NCBI GenBank assembly: GCA_965263065.1
Contig: CBDHGH010000003.1
Span: 1,612,001-1,676,000, forward strand
Origin: TK10-74A sp965263065
GTDB taxonomy: Bacteria; Chloroflexota; Dehalococcoidia; Bin125
Length of the DNA: 64,000 bases
Direction: 5' to 3'
The notes beneath the pieces are model-generated. The model searched no databases. It had not been told where the DNA came from and saw nothing but the letters and a program-made list of their open reading frames with translations. The position numbers and the translations under genes are program-made. Shown here one piece after another: positions 34,983 through 41,125 of this stretch; the stretch's first letter is position 1, and each line of letters starts with the position of its first letter.

Positions 34983-35708
34983 ATGCGCGCCCGAGTCGAC
35001 CCCGTCCGTCTGCGCTACTACCGTCGCCGCCTGCGCGCCTGGTTCGGCGAGCACGGCCGCGACCTGCCCTGGCGCCACACCCAGGACCCCTACCGCATCC
35101 TCGTCTCCGAGATCATGCTCCAGCAGACCCAGGTCCCCCGCGTGGCCGAGGTCTACGAGGAGTTCGTCGCGGCGTATCCCAGCATCGACGACGTCGCCCA
35201 GGCCGACCTGACCGACGTGCGCCGCATCACCGACCCGCTGGGCTACAAGGCGCGCGGCGGCTACATCAAGCGCCTCGCCGACGAGGTCGTCGAGTACCGC
35301 GCCGGTCGCGTCCCGGACACCGTGCCGGAGCTGATGCAGCTGCCCGGCGTGGGGCGCTACACGGCCGGCGCCGTCATGACCTTCGCCCACGGTCGCGCGA
35401 CGCCGATCGTGGACACCAACGTCGCGCGGGTGCTGGGCCGCTGGTTCGCCGACAGCCTCCCGCCCGGCGACTCCGACGGCCGCCGCAACAAGCGGCTCTG
35501 GGCGCTGTCGGCGGCGCTGCTGCCCAGCCGCGGGCCGGGCCTGCGACGCGGCGCCTGGGAGATCAACCAGGGGCTGATGGACTTCGGCTCGCAGGTCTGT
35601 GTGGCGCGCAAGCCCCGCTGCGACGACTGCCCCGTGCGCCGTCGCTGCCACTACCCCGCGCGCGACCGGCCGCCCGAGCCGGACCTCGTCGTCTGGCTCG
35701 ACGGCTGA
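34983..35708 (+). CDS. MutY-type A/G-specific adenine glycosylase, short form
   Basis: A 241-residue HhH-GPD glycosylase with E43 (SEIMLQQTQV), the LPGVGRYTAGA helix-hairpin-helix with Tyr126 at the position of the Lys in endonuclease III, D144 (PIVDTNVARV) and a 4Fe-4S loop C206-x6-C213-x2-C216-x5-C222. These features fit MutY or a mismatch glycosylase. The C-terminal NUDIX-like domain that reads 8-oxoguanine (full MutY is about 350 residues) is absent, so specificity may differ. GGGGAG precedes the ATG. Confidence 0.85.
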   Translation: MRARVDPVRLRYYRRRLRAWFGEHGRDLPWRHTQDPYRILVSEIMLQQTQVPRVAEVYEEFVAAYPSIDDVAQADLTDVRRITDPLGYKARGGYIKRLADEVVEYRAGRVPDTVPELMQLPGVGRYTAGAVMTFAHGRATPIVDTNVARVLGRWFADSLPPGDSDGRRNKRLWALSAALLPSRGPGLRRGAWEINQGLMDFGSQVCVARKPRCDDCPVRRRCHYPARDRPPEPDLVVWLDG

Positions 35709-35733
35709 CGGCCTCACCCCCGGTCCGCCGGAA

Positions 35734-35779
35734 CCTCACCCCCTGTCCCCCTCTCCATTGCAGAGCAATGGAGAGGGGG
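35734..35779. repeat. Interspersed hairpin repeat, copy 3
   Basis: CCTCACCCCCTGTCC leads into a perfect 15-bp stem (35747-35761 with 35765-35779) around the loop AGA. The stem sequence CCCCCTCTCCATTGC is the same as the second hairpin of the copy at 18765-18797. A partial CCTCACCCCC occurs at 35712. It lies just after the MutY stop. Confidence 0.8.
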
Positions 35780-35868
35780 AACGTCACTGCGGCGCGGCAG
35801 GGCCGGCGGCGAGGTCGGGCCGGCAGGGCGGTCGCGACCGGCGCCGCGACAATCACCCGGCCCGTGAA

Positions 35869-36180
35869 CTACGACCCCGGCTGCAGCACGACGTAGGCGC
35901 GCTCGATCTCGTGGTGGAAGCGCTCGGGCAGGCGCGCCCAGTCGTGCGCCTGGACCAGGATGGGGATGTTGGAGCGCTCGAACGCGGCGGCGAGATCGGC
36001 CAGACCGGCCAGCGGTTGCAGGTCCGGGCCGCGCAGCACCAAGTCGAGGTCGCTCGCCGCGTGGCTCTCCCCGTTCACGCGGCTGCCGTAGGCCCACACC
36101 TCCGACGTGGGCACGTGCTCGCGCAGCAGCGCCTCGACCTGCGCGCGGTAGCGGGCCGGCAGGTCCAGCCGTTCAGTCAT
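35869..36180 (-). CDS. MNT-type nucleotidyltransferase antitoxin
   Basis: A 103-residue minimal nucleotidyltransferase. YGSRVNGESHAASDLDLVLRG carries the GSxxxG loop (32-37) and the catalytic Asp pair (D44, D46). MNT proteins pair with HEPN toxins and inactivate them by AMPylation. The start at 36180 overlaps the HEPN gene by 8 bases, so they form one module with the HEPN gene first. Confidence 0.88.
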   Translation of the reverse strand: MTERLDLPARYRAQVEALLREHVPTSEVWAYGSRVNGESHAASDLDLVLRGPDLQPLAGLADLAAAFERSNIPILVQAHDWARLPERFHHEIERAYVVLQPGS

Positions 36181-36595
36181 CGGATCCCTCCGCGATCGCC
36201 CGCGCCAGGGCGCGCGCGTCCGCGATGAACTCCGGCAGCAGCGCCAGCGTCGCCTCGGCGAAGTCCTCACCGAACTGGTGCGCGGTGTCGTTGCGGTGGT
36301 CGCGGTAGGCCAGCCAGCGCTCGCAGCCCTCCACGGAGATCAGGCCGTGCTTGGCGGCATGGCGGAATAGATCCTTGAACGTCAGCCGGTCCACCTGCTG
36401 GTTGCTGGCGAAGTAGGGCTGGAGCCGCTTCCGCAGCAGGCTGCCGCTCTGCTCCAACACCAGCTCGAACTCCTTGACGCAGGCGGCGTGGACGATTTCG
36501 CGCGAGAGCCCCCCCGCTTCCTGCTCGTCCAATCGCGCGAAGGCCGTGTCCAGCGTTTGGATGCAGCGGTCGAGGAAGTCCGTGTCGACGGTCAT
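36173..36595 (-). CDS. HEPN-domain toxin (HI0074/HepT type)
   Basis: A 140-residue helical HEPN protein. The RX4H RNase motif is R101-NDTA-H106 in YRDHRNDTAHQFGEDF. In HepT-type partners the motif reads RX4HXY and the Tyr is the AMPylation target; here that position is F108. The first gene of a two-gene MNT/HEPN operon. Toxin activity is expected to be RNA cleavage, but the missing Tyr raises doubts about the standard neutralisation mechanism. Confidence 0.85.
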   Translation of the reverse strand: MTVDTDFLDRCIQTLDTAFARLDEQEAGGLSREIVHAACVKEFELVLEQSGSLLRKRLQPYFASNQQVDRLTFKDLFRHAAKHGLISVEGCERWLAYRDHRNDTAHQFGEDFAEATLALLPEFIADARALARAIAEGSDD

Positions 36596-36671
36596 GCGCC
36601 AACTCCCTGCTCGAACCCTATCAGGGCGCGAAAAGAGGCCCGCCCGGTGATCGGGGGGACACGGAGGTCCG

Positions 36672-37460
36672 CTAGGCGTCGGTGATCAGGCGCAGGATCG
36701 GGCCCTCGGCGAAGAGGTTGGGCGCGACGGGCAGCTCCAGGCGCTCGTAGATGTACTGCGGGATGCCGATGTCGGCCAGCAGCAGATCGCCCACGGCGGC
36801 GGCGGCGTCGCCCTCGATCAGGCCCGTCTTGGGCAGCGCCAGCGTCAGCGTCGTGGTCGCCACGACGGCCGTCGCGTAGATGTCGCCCGACGCCGCCTCC
36901 ACGCCCGAGGGCACGTCCAGCGAGATCACCACCGGCGGCGCCTGGTCCAGGATCGCGTCGACGATTAGCGCGACATCGCCCTGCAGCGGGCCCCGGAAGC
37001 CGTACCCCACCAGCCCGTCGATCACGGTGTGGGCGGCCACGAGCATGGCCGGGAAGTGCTGGTCGAACTCCGCCGCGCCCGGCCAGGTGGTGCGCACCCC
37101 GTCGCGATGCAGGATGTGGTGCTGCACCGCCGCGGCCGCGCCGAGCTGCCCCGGCGGCCCCGACAGCACGATCTCGGGGTCGTAGCCCCAGTTGCGCAGG
37201 TGCCGCGCCGCCGCCAGCGCGCCGCCCCCGTTGTCGCCGCGCCCCGCGACCACCAGCACGACCCCGTCGCCGTAGGCGTCCGGCGGCCCCGTCTGGTCGC
37301 GCGCCACGAGCGCCAGCGCCCGGCCCGCGTTCTCCATCATCTGCAGCAGCGTGAGGCCCGCGTCCTCGACCGCCAAGCGCTCGACCTCGCGCATCTGGTC
37401 GGCGCTGATGGCGGGGATCTCATCGCTCGCGCGCAGGGGGTAGAGGGCCGACGCGTCCAT
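36672..37460 (-). CDS. nnrE: NAD(P)H-hydrate epimerase (YjeF N-terminal domain)
   Basis: A 262-residue single-domain epimerase that interconverts R and S forms of hydrated NAD(P)H for repair. MREVERLAVEDAGLTLLQMM is the N-terminal helix, VVAGRGDNGGGALAAARHL the nucleotide loop and VISLDVPSGVEAASGD the C-terminal signature. The dehydratase domain (NnrD) that is fused in many bacteria is missing, so dehydration must come from another gene. A strong terminator at 37583-37615 isolates it from the riboswitch unit upstream. Confidence 0.9.
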   Translation of the reverse strand: MDASALYPLRASDEIPAISADQMREVERLAVEDAGLTLLQMMENAGRALALVARDQTGPPDAYGDGVVLVVAGRGDNGGGALAAARHLRNWGYDPEIVLSGPPGQLGAAAAVQHHILHRDGVRTTWPGAAEFDQHFPAMLVAAHTVIDGLVGYGFRGPLQGDVALIVDAILDQAPPVVISLDVPSGVEAASGDIYATAVVATTTLTLALPKTGLIEGDAAAAVGDLLLADIGIPQYIYERLELPVAPNLFAEGPILRLITDA

Positions 37461-37582
37461 GCCCGGAGTATCCGCCCCGCCCCGCCGCCGATCCACCCAC
37501 CGCCGATCCACCCACCGGGCGCCCGGCCGGCCCGGTCCGGGGCGCAAGGTGCATCGGCGCTGACTAACTTGTGCTTGCGCTT

Positions 37583-37615
37583 AAAACACAGCCCGGGGCC
37601 GTGAGGCCCCGGGCT
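37583..37615 (-). terminator. Strong rho-independent terminator (minus strand)
   Basis: An 11-bp GC-rich stem (37590-37600 with 37605-37615) around a 4-base loop is followed on the minus strand by GTGTTTT. It closes the riboswitch-controlled unit and separates it from the NAD(P)H-hydrate epimerase gene. Confidence 0.8.
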
Positions 37616-37617
37616 GG

Positions 37618-37743
37618 TCAGGAGGCGGACAGGGCGAGCGAGAACCCTGTCCACTTTCGAGCCCGCCGGACCAGAAATCGGCGGTCACCCGCATAGTTTT
37701 GGAGGGCCGCTACGGCCAGGGAACCCGCGAGCCGCGTGACCAT
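37618..37743 (-). CDS. Possible 41-residue ORF downstream of the riboswitch
   Basis: This is the only open frame between the riboswitch terminator and the strong terminator, starting with ATG 37743 and reading MVTRLAGSLAVAALQNYAGD onward, with a basic middle (RRARKW). It has no clear ribosome-binding site. The stretch is also hairpin-rich: 37627-37652 pairs perfectly (GGACAGGG with CCCTGTCC), and CTGGTC and GACCAG close a larger loop, so it may be a structured RNA rather than a gene. I do not recognise the product. Confidence 0.25.
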   Translation of the reverse strand: MVTRLAGSLAVAALQNYAGDRRFLVRRARKWTGFSLALSAS

Positions 37744-37796
37744 GCTCGGCACGGACCCGCCCTGCGCACACAGCCCTATGCACAAGGGCCTGCGCA

Positions 37797-37831
37797 CAAA
37801 GAAAGCCGATCCGTGTCGGGCACGATCGGCT
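37797..37831 (-). terminator. Intrinsic terminator of the riboswitch (expression platform)
   Basis: On the minus strand AGCCGATC and GATCGGCT pair (37804-37811 with 37824-37831) with an inner GTG/CAC extension, followed by TTTCTTT. It begins directly after the aptamer, as expected for a switch that stops transcription when ligand is bound. Confidence 0.8.
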
Positions 37832-37986
37832 CTGGTACTCCCCCAGTCGCCTACGGGGTTAGCTGTCGGGTTCGGCGCGAAGGAGATGCGCCTAGGAGCC
37901 CCTGGCTCCATTCACCCCAAAAGTTGGGTCCCCCGTTCCTCCCGAAGGAGGACTCGGCCCTCGCTATTCAATTGTGCTCCTACCTT
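37832..37986 (-). promoter_or_regulatory. Cyclic-di-AMP riboswitch (ydaO-yuaA class)
   Basis: On the minus strand the stretch carries the conserved core of the class: a GGGGGACCCAAC block near 37925, then TTTTGGGGTGAAT, and the 3' block GCCGAACCCGACAGCTAACC, then CCGTAGGCGAC. These blocks and their order match what I know of ydaO-type aptamers. They sense cyclic-di-AMP and usually switch genes off, often cell-wall hydrolases or osmolyte transporters. A terminator follows immediately. The boundaries given are approximate. What it controls here is unclear: only a 41-codon frame lies before the next terminator. Confidence 0.88.
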
Positions 37987-38011
37987 AGCGCATCCGCCGC
38001 CGGGTTGCCAA
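37982..38011 (-). promoter_or_regulatory. Candidate promoter of the riboswitch transcript
   Basis: Read on the minus strand, TTGGCA (38011-38006) and TAAGGT (37987-37982) are spaced by 18 bases and lie just before the aptamer. Both boxes match the sigma-70 consensus at four of six positions. Confidence 0.45.
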
Positions 38012-38018
38012 CCCTTAG

Positions 38019-38213
38019 AGGGCCGTCAGCCCCCGGAATTCGCGACGTAACACTGCGGTTACGAATGCAGGGGCGAATGGGCCGCGGGGTTCGCATCGTG
38101 TCTACAGTCATCCCAGCCTGACGCGCATCCTGACGATCCCGCAATCGCGGACACCGGTGCGGGCCGTGTACGTCGATGCGGCGATCGACGCCATTCGGGA
38201 GGCACGCGCATGA
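38019..38213 (+). pseudogene. hicA remnant fused into a start-less frame
   Basis: The frame opens after a TAG at 38016-38018 and ends at TGA 38211-38213, overlapping the hicB start (ATGA). It contains GSHRVYSHPSLTRILTIP, close to the HicA core (GSH, aromatic, HP, then LTIP) that includes the catalytic His. No ATG, GTG or TTG precedes this block, and the N-terminal helix expected in HicA is not visible. The upstream sequence belongs to the divergent riboswitch promoter. The best reading is a 5'-truncated hicA whose partner survives. Confidence 0.5.
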
Positions 38214-38581
38214 ACGCCGACGCCTACTGCCAGCTCCCCTATCACCTTCGCCTGCAGCGGCGCGATGACGGCGATGGCGCCTATTGGTTCGCGACCGTGG
38301 AAGAGCTGCCCGGGTGCATGTCGGACGGCGCCACGGAGGCGGAGGCCGTCGCGCACTTGCAGGACGCCATCCACGGCTGGATCAGCGTGGCGCTCGCCGA
38401 GGATCGTCCGATTCCCGAGCCGCATGCCGACGCGCCCACGCACTACAGCGGGCAGTTCCGGGTGCGGCTGCCGCACGGCTTGCACGCGACGCTGGCGCAA
38501 GAGGCGAAACGCGAGGGCGTCAGCCTCAATCAGTTCGTCAGCAGCGCGCTCAGCGCCGCCGTGGGTTGGCGGCGGCCCTAA
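38210..38581 (+). CDS. hicB: HicB antitoxin with RHH/HTH C-terminus
   Basis: A 123-residue HicB protein. The N-terminal domain has LPYHLRLQRRDDGDGAYWFA and EELPGCMSDGATEAEAVAHL; the C-terminal SGQFRVRLPHGLHATLAQEA, then GVSLNQFVSSAL, is an Arc-like ribbon-helix-helix DNA-binding unit. GGGAGG lies 7 bases before the ATG. The gene starts inside the stop of a truncated hicA frame, the normal hicAB order. The antitoxin looks complete, its toxin does not. Confidence 0.88.
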   Translation: MNADAYCQLPYHLRLQRRDDGDGAYWFATVEELPGCMSDGATEAEAVAHLQDAIHGWISVALAEDRPIPEPHADAPTHYSGQFRVRLPHGLHATLAQEAKREGVSLNQFVSSALSAAVGWRRP

Positions 38582-38623
38582 CCGGCATCGGCGGCGCCGG
38601 CATCGGCGTCCGCGTCCGCGCCC

Positions 38624-39400
38624 CTACTCCGGGAGGCCCGCCAGGAACTCCCCGACCGCCGCGTTCCAGGCGTCCGGGTCGTCGAAGTTCGACCAGTGCG
38701 ACGCCCCCGGCACGACCACCGGCCCGCGCGCGTCCGGCAGCTTCGCGACCATGTACTCCGACGGTCCCCGGAACGGCGTGTCCTCCTCGCCCACCAGCAC
38801 GATCGCCGGCGCCGCGACCTCGCCGCACTCGACCATCGGCGGCATGCGCATCACGCCGCGGTAGACGCTGGCCAGGCCGTGCGCCGTGTGCCGGATGGGC
38901 GCGTCGCCGCCGTGCCGCCCCACGCCCGCCGCTCGCGCGTCAAAGTCGGCCTCCGGCCAGCGCGCCTCCAGCTTCGCCGCCAGCCGCTCGTTGTTCGACG
39001 TCCAACCGGCCGAGCCGCGCATCTTGCGGTAGCCCGGCCCCGTGTCCGACAGGATCAGCCCCCGCACCCGCGCCGGGTAGCGCTGATAGAAGCGCAGCGA
39101 CGTGTAGCCGCCCAGCGAGTGCCCGCCCACGACCGCCCGCTCGACGCCCGCCGCGTCCATCACCGCGCGCACATCCTCGACCACCCCATCCTGCGTGTAG
39201 AGGCCCAGATCGGCCGGCGCATCGCTGCGGGCGTGGCCGCGCATGTCCAGCGTTATGACCTGGTAGCGATCCCGGAACGCGGCCACCTGCGCGTCCCACA
39301 GCGTGCCGCTGTCGCCGAAGCCGTGCAGCAGCACGACGGCCGGGCCCGCCCCGTGCGACTCGTAGTACAGATCGATCCCGTTGGCGTGCAGGATGGGCAT
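38624..39400 (-). CDS. Alpha/beta-fold hydrolase
   Basis: A 258-residue alpha/beta hydrolase. VVLLHGFGDSGTLWD is the oxyanion region, GGHSLGGYTSLRF carries the nucleophile Ser, and GASHWSNFDDPDAWN near the end has the catalytic His. LVGEEDTPF holds the likely acid. Esterase or ester/lactone hydrolase roles are possible; substrate is not readable. It stands alone, divergent from the hydroxyisobutyrate dehydrogenase-like gene. Confidence 0.9.
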   Translation of the reverse strand: MPILHANGIDLYYESHGAGPAVVLLHGFGDSGTLWDAQVAAFRDRYQVITLDMRGHARSDAPADLGLYTQDGVVEDVRAVMDAAGVERAVVGGHSLGGYTSLRFYQRYPARVRGLILSDTGPGYRKMRGSAGWTSNNERLAAKLEARWPEADFDARAAGVGRHGGDAPIRHTAHGLASVYRGVMRMPPMVECGEVAAPAIVLVGEEDTPFRGPSEYMVAKLPDARGPVVVPGASHWSNFDDPDAWNAAVGEFLAGLPE

Positions 39401-39561
39401 CGGGCGGCGCTCCTCGCTCTGGGGCTGGGGTTCGATGCGGCGGGGCGCTTGCCCCGTCGCCGGTGGACGGCCATCGTAGGCCCCGCGGGCGCACGCGGCC
39501 GGTGCGCGGGCGATGATAGGCGAGCGCCCCCGTGGGCGCGAGAGGGAAGGGAGCGCGGGCA

Positions 39562-40464
39562 ATGGAACGCATAGGCTTCGTGGGGTTGGGCATCATGGGC
39601 CGGCCGATGGTCAAGAACCTGCTGGCGGCCGGCTACGACGTCGCGGTCTGGAACCGCAGCCGCCCCGGCATCGACGACTGCGTCGCGGCCGGTGCGACCG
39701 AGGCCGCCAGCCCGGCCGCCGTCGCCGCCGCCTGCGACATCTTCATCAGCATGGTCACCGACAGCCCCGACGTGGAGGCTGTCATCAGCGGCCCCGGCGG
39801 CGCGATCGAGGGGCTGGCGGCGGGCGCGCTCGTCATCGACATGAGCACCATCAGCCCCGCCGTCACGCGCGACATCGCCGCCCGGCTGGCGGCCAAGGGC
39901 GTCGCCATGCTCGACGCCCCGGTCTCCGGCGGCGACGCGGGGGCCATCGCCGGCACGCTCTCGATCATGATCGGCGGCGCCGCCGCCGACGTCGAACGCG
40001 CCCGCCCCGTCTTCGAGGTCATGGGCAAGACGCTCACGCACGTCGGCCCGATCGGCGCGGGGCAGTCGGTCAAGCTCAGCAATCAGGTCGCGATCGCCGG
40101 CTGCCTGCAGGGCGTCTGCGAGGCCCTGGCCCTGGCCCAGAAGTCGGGCGTCGACCCGGCGCGCATGCTCGACGCGATCTCGGCCGGCGCGGCCGGGTCG
40201 TGGCAGATGACCAACCTGGGCCCGCGCATCGTCGACCGCGACTTCGCGCCCGGCTTCATGGTGCGGCTGCTGCAGAAGGATCTGCGGCTGGCGCTCGGCG
40301 CCGCCCAGGACGTCGAGCAGCCGCTCCCTGTCGCGGGCCTCGTGCACCAGCTGTTCCACCAGATCGAGGCGGCCGGCCACGGCGGCGACGGCACGCAGGC
40401 GCTGGCCCGCGTGCTCGAATCGCTTGGGGGAACCGAGGTGCGTCGGGGGTCGCCCGGCGACTAG
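39562..40464 (+). CDS. 3-hydroxyisobutyrate dehydrogenase-like oxidoreductase
   Basis: A 300-residue beta-hydroxyacid dehydrogenase. IGFVGLGIMGRPMVKNLLAA is the NAD(P)-binding loop and signature, LDAPVSGGDAGAIAGTLSIM is the substrate-binding block, and GAGQSVKLSNQVAIAG has the catalytic Lys. The family oxidises 3-hydroxyisobutyrate, tartronate semialdehyde or related acids. GAAGGGAG lies about 8 bases before the ATG. No operon partner is evident. Confidence 0.93.
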   Translation: MERIGFVGLGIMGRPMVKNLLAAGYDVAVWNRSRPGIDDCVAAGATEAASPAAVAAACDIFISMVTDSPDVEAVISGPGGAIEGLAAGALVIDMSTISPAVTRDIAARLAAKGVAMLDAPVSGGDAGAIAGTLSIMIGGAAADVERARPVFEVMGKTLTHVGPIGAGQSVKLSNQVAIAGCLQGVCEALALAQKSGVDPARMLDAISAGAAGSWQMTNLGPRIVDRDFAPGFMVRLLQKDLRLALGAAQDVEQPLPVAGLVHQLFHQIEAAGHGGDGTQALARVLESLGGTEVRRGSPGD

Positions 40465-40473
40465 CGGCGGGCG

Positions 40474-40914
40474 CTAGCCCGCGGCGACGAGCTCGCGTTC
40501 GGCCAGACGCCGCGCCACGACCTCGAGCATGTTCCAGAGCACCGGCGGGTGGTCCAGCGCGATGTCCTTGAAGTCCCAGCGCGTCAGCACCAGGCACTCG
40601 GTGAACTCCCGCGTCACGACCGTGGCCGAGCGCGGCTGCTCGAGCACCAACGCCATGTCGCCGAAGAAGCCGCCCTCAGCGATCGTGGTGACCGTGCGCT
40701 CCTCGGGCGTGCCGCGCCGCGAGACGACGTCGACCGAGCCCCGCGTCACGACGTAGAGGCCCGTGCCAAGGTCGCCCTCGCGCGTGATCTCGTGCCCCGC
40801 CGCGTAGGTGTGCAGCTGGCTCTTGGCCGCGAACGGGCCGAGGTCGGCCTCGTCCAGCCCCGCGAAGAGTTCCGTCTTCGCCAGCATCGACTCGAACGAA
40901 AAAGTTTCCGGCAT
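40474..40914 (-). CDS. Cyclic nucleotide-binding domain protein
   Basis: A 146-residue single CNB (Crp-like) domain. LFAGLDEADLGPFAAKSQLH, GHEITREGDLGTGLYVVTRG and GGFFGDMALVLEQPRSATVV form the beta-roll, the last with the phosphate-binding cassette in which Arg and Glu are present. There is no helix-turn-helix, so it is probably a sensory or regulatory subunit rather than a transcription factor. AGGAGG lies upstream of ATG 40914. Confidence 0.88.
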   Translation of the reverse strand: MPETFSFESMLAKTELFAGLDEADLGPFAAKSQLHTYAAGHEITREGDLGTGLYVVTRGSVDVVSRRGTPEERTVTTIAEGGFFGDMALVLEQPRSATVVTREFTECLVLTRWDFKDIALDHPPVLWNMLEVVARRLAERELVAAG

Positions 40915-41011
40915 TCCTGTCCATCCTCCTGCTGCCGGCCCCCGCCAAAGCGGCTCCATCGGCCGCTCCGTGGGCGACAGCAAGACCAGCGTATGGACGC
41001 CCCGCCGCCGC

Positions 41012-41046
41012 CGCTGTCGTGCCCGTCACGGCCCGAGTGTCAAGCG
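41012..41046. repeat. 35-bp interspersed repeat, copy A
   Basis: CGCTGTCGTGCCC, a short spacer, CACGGCCCGAGTGTCAAGCG. Similar units lie at 41051 and 42556, all next to the LRR gene. Each contains a GTGCCC/GGGC-type dyad around CAC. Confidence 0.65.
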
Positions 41047-41050
41047 TCGC

Positions 41051-41087
41051 CGCTGTGTCGTCCCGGCCACGGGCGGGGTGTCAAGCG
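41051..41087. repeat. 35-bp interspersed repeat, copy B
   Basis: CGCTGTGTCGTCCCGGCCAC followed by GGGCGGGGTGTCAAGCG. It ends inside the truncated small membrane gene and supplies that gene's premature stop (TTGA on the minus strand), which ties the repeat to the truncation. Confidence 0.65.
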
Positions 41088-41125
41088 GCGCCGAGCGCGG
41101 CTCGTGCGATCCCGCGGCGCATCAT
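41081..41125 (-). pseudogene. Truncated small membrane protein after LRR protein 1
   Basis: The frame MMRRGIARAALGAA then stop starts in an ATGA overlap with the LRR gene stop. It matches the beginning of the 55-residue membrane protein at 43467-43634 (MIRHVIARGAFGAAIG), which overlaps its own LRR gene in the same way. The rest of the gene is lost, replaced by repeat copy B. Confidence 0.6.

Noticed and set aside
37699..38121. 140-codon plus-strand frame across the riboswitch
   Set aside because: It has no ribosome-binding site or motif and is antisense to a conserved RNA element.
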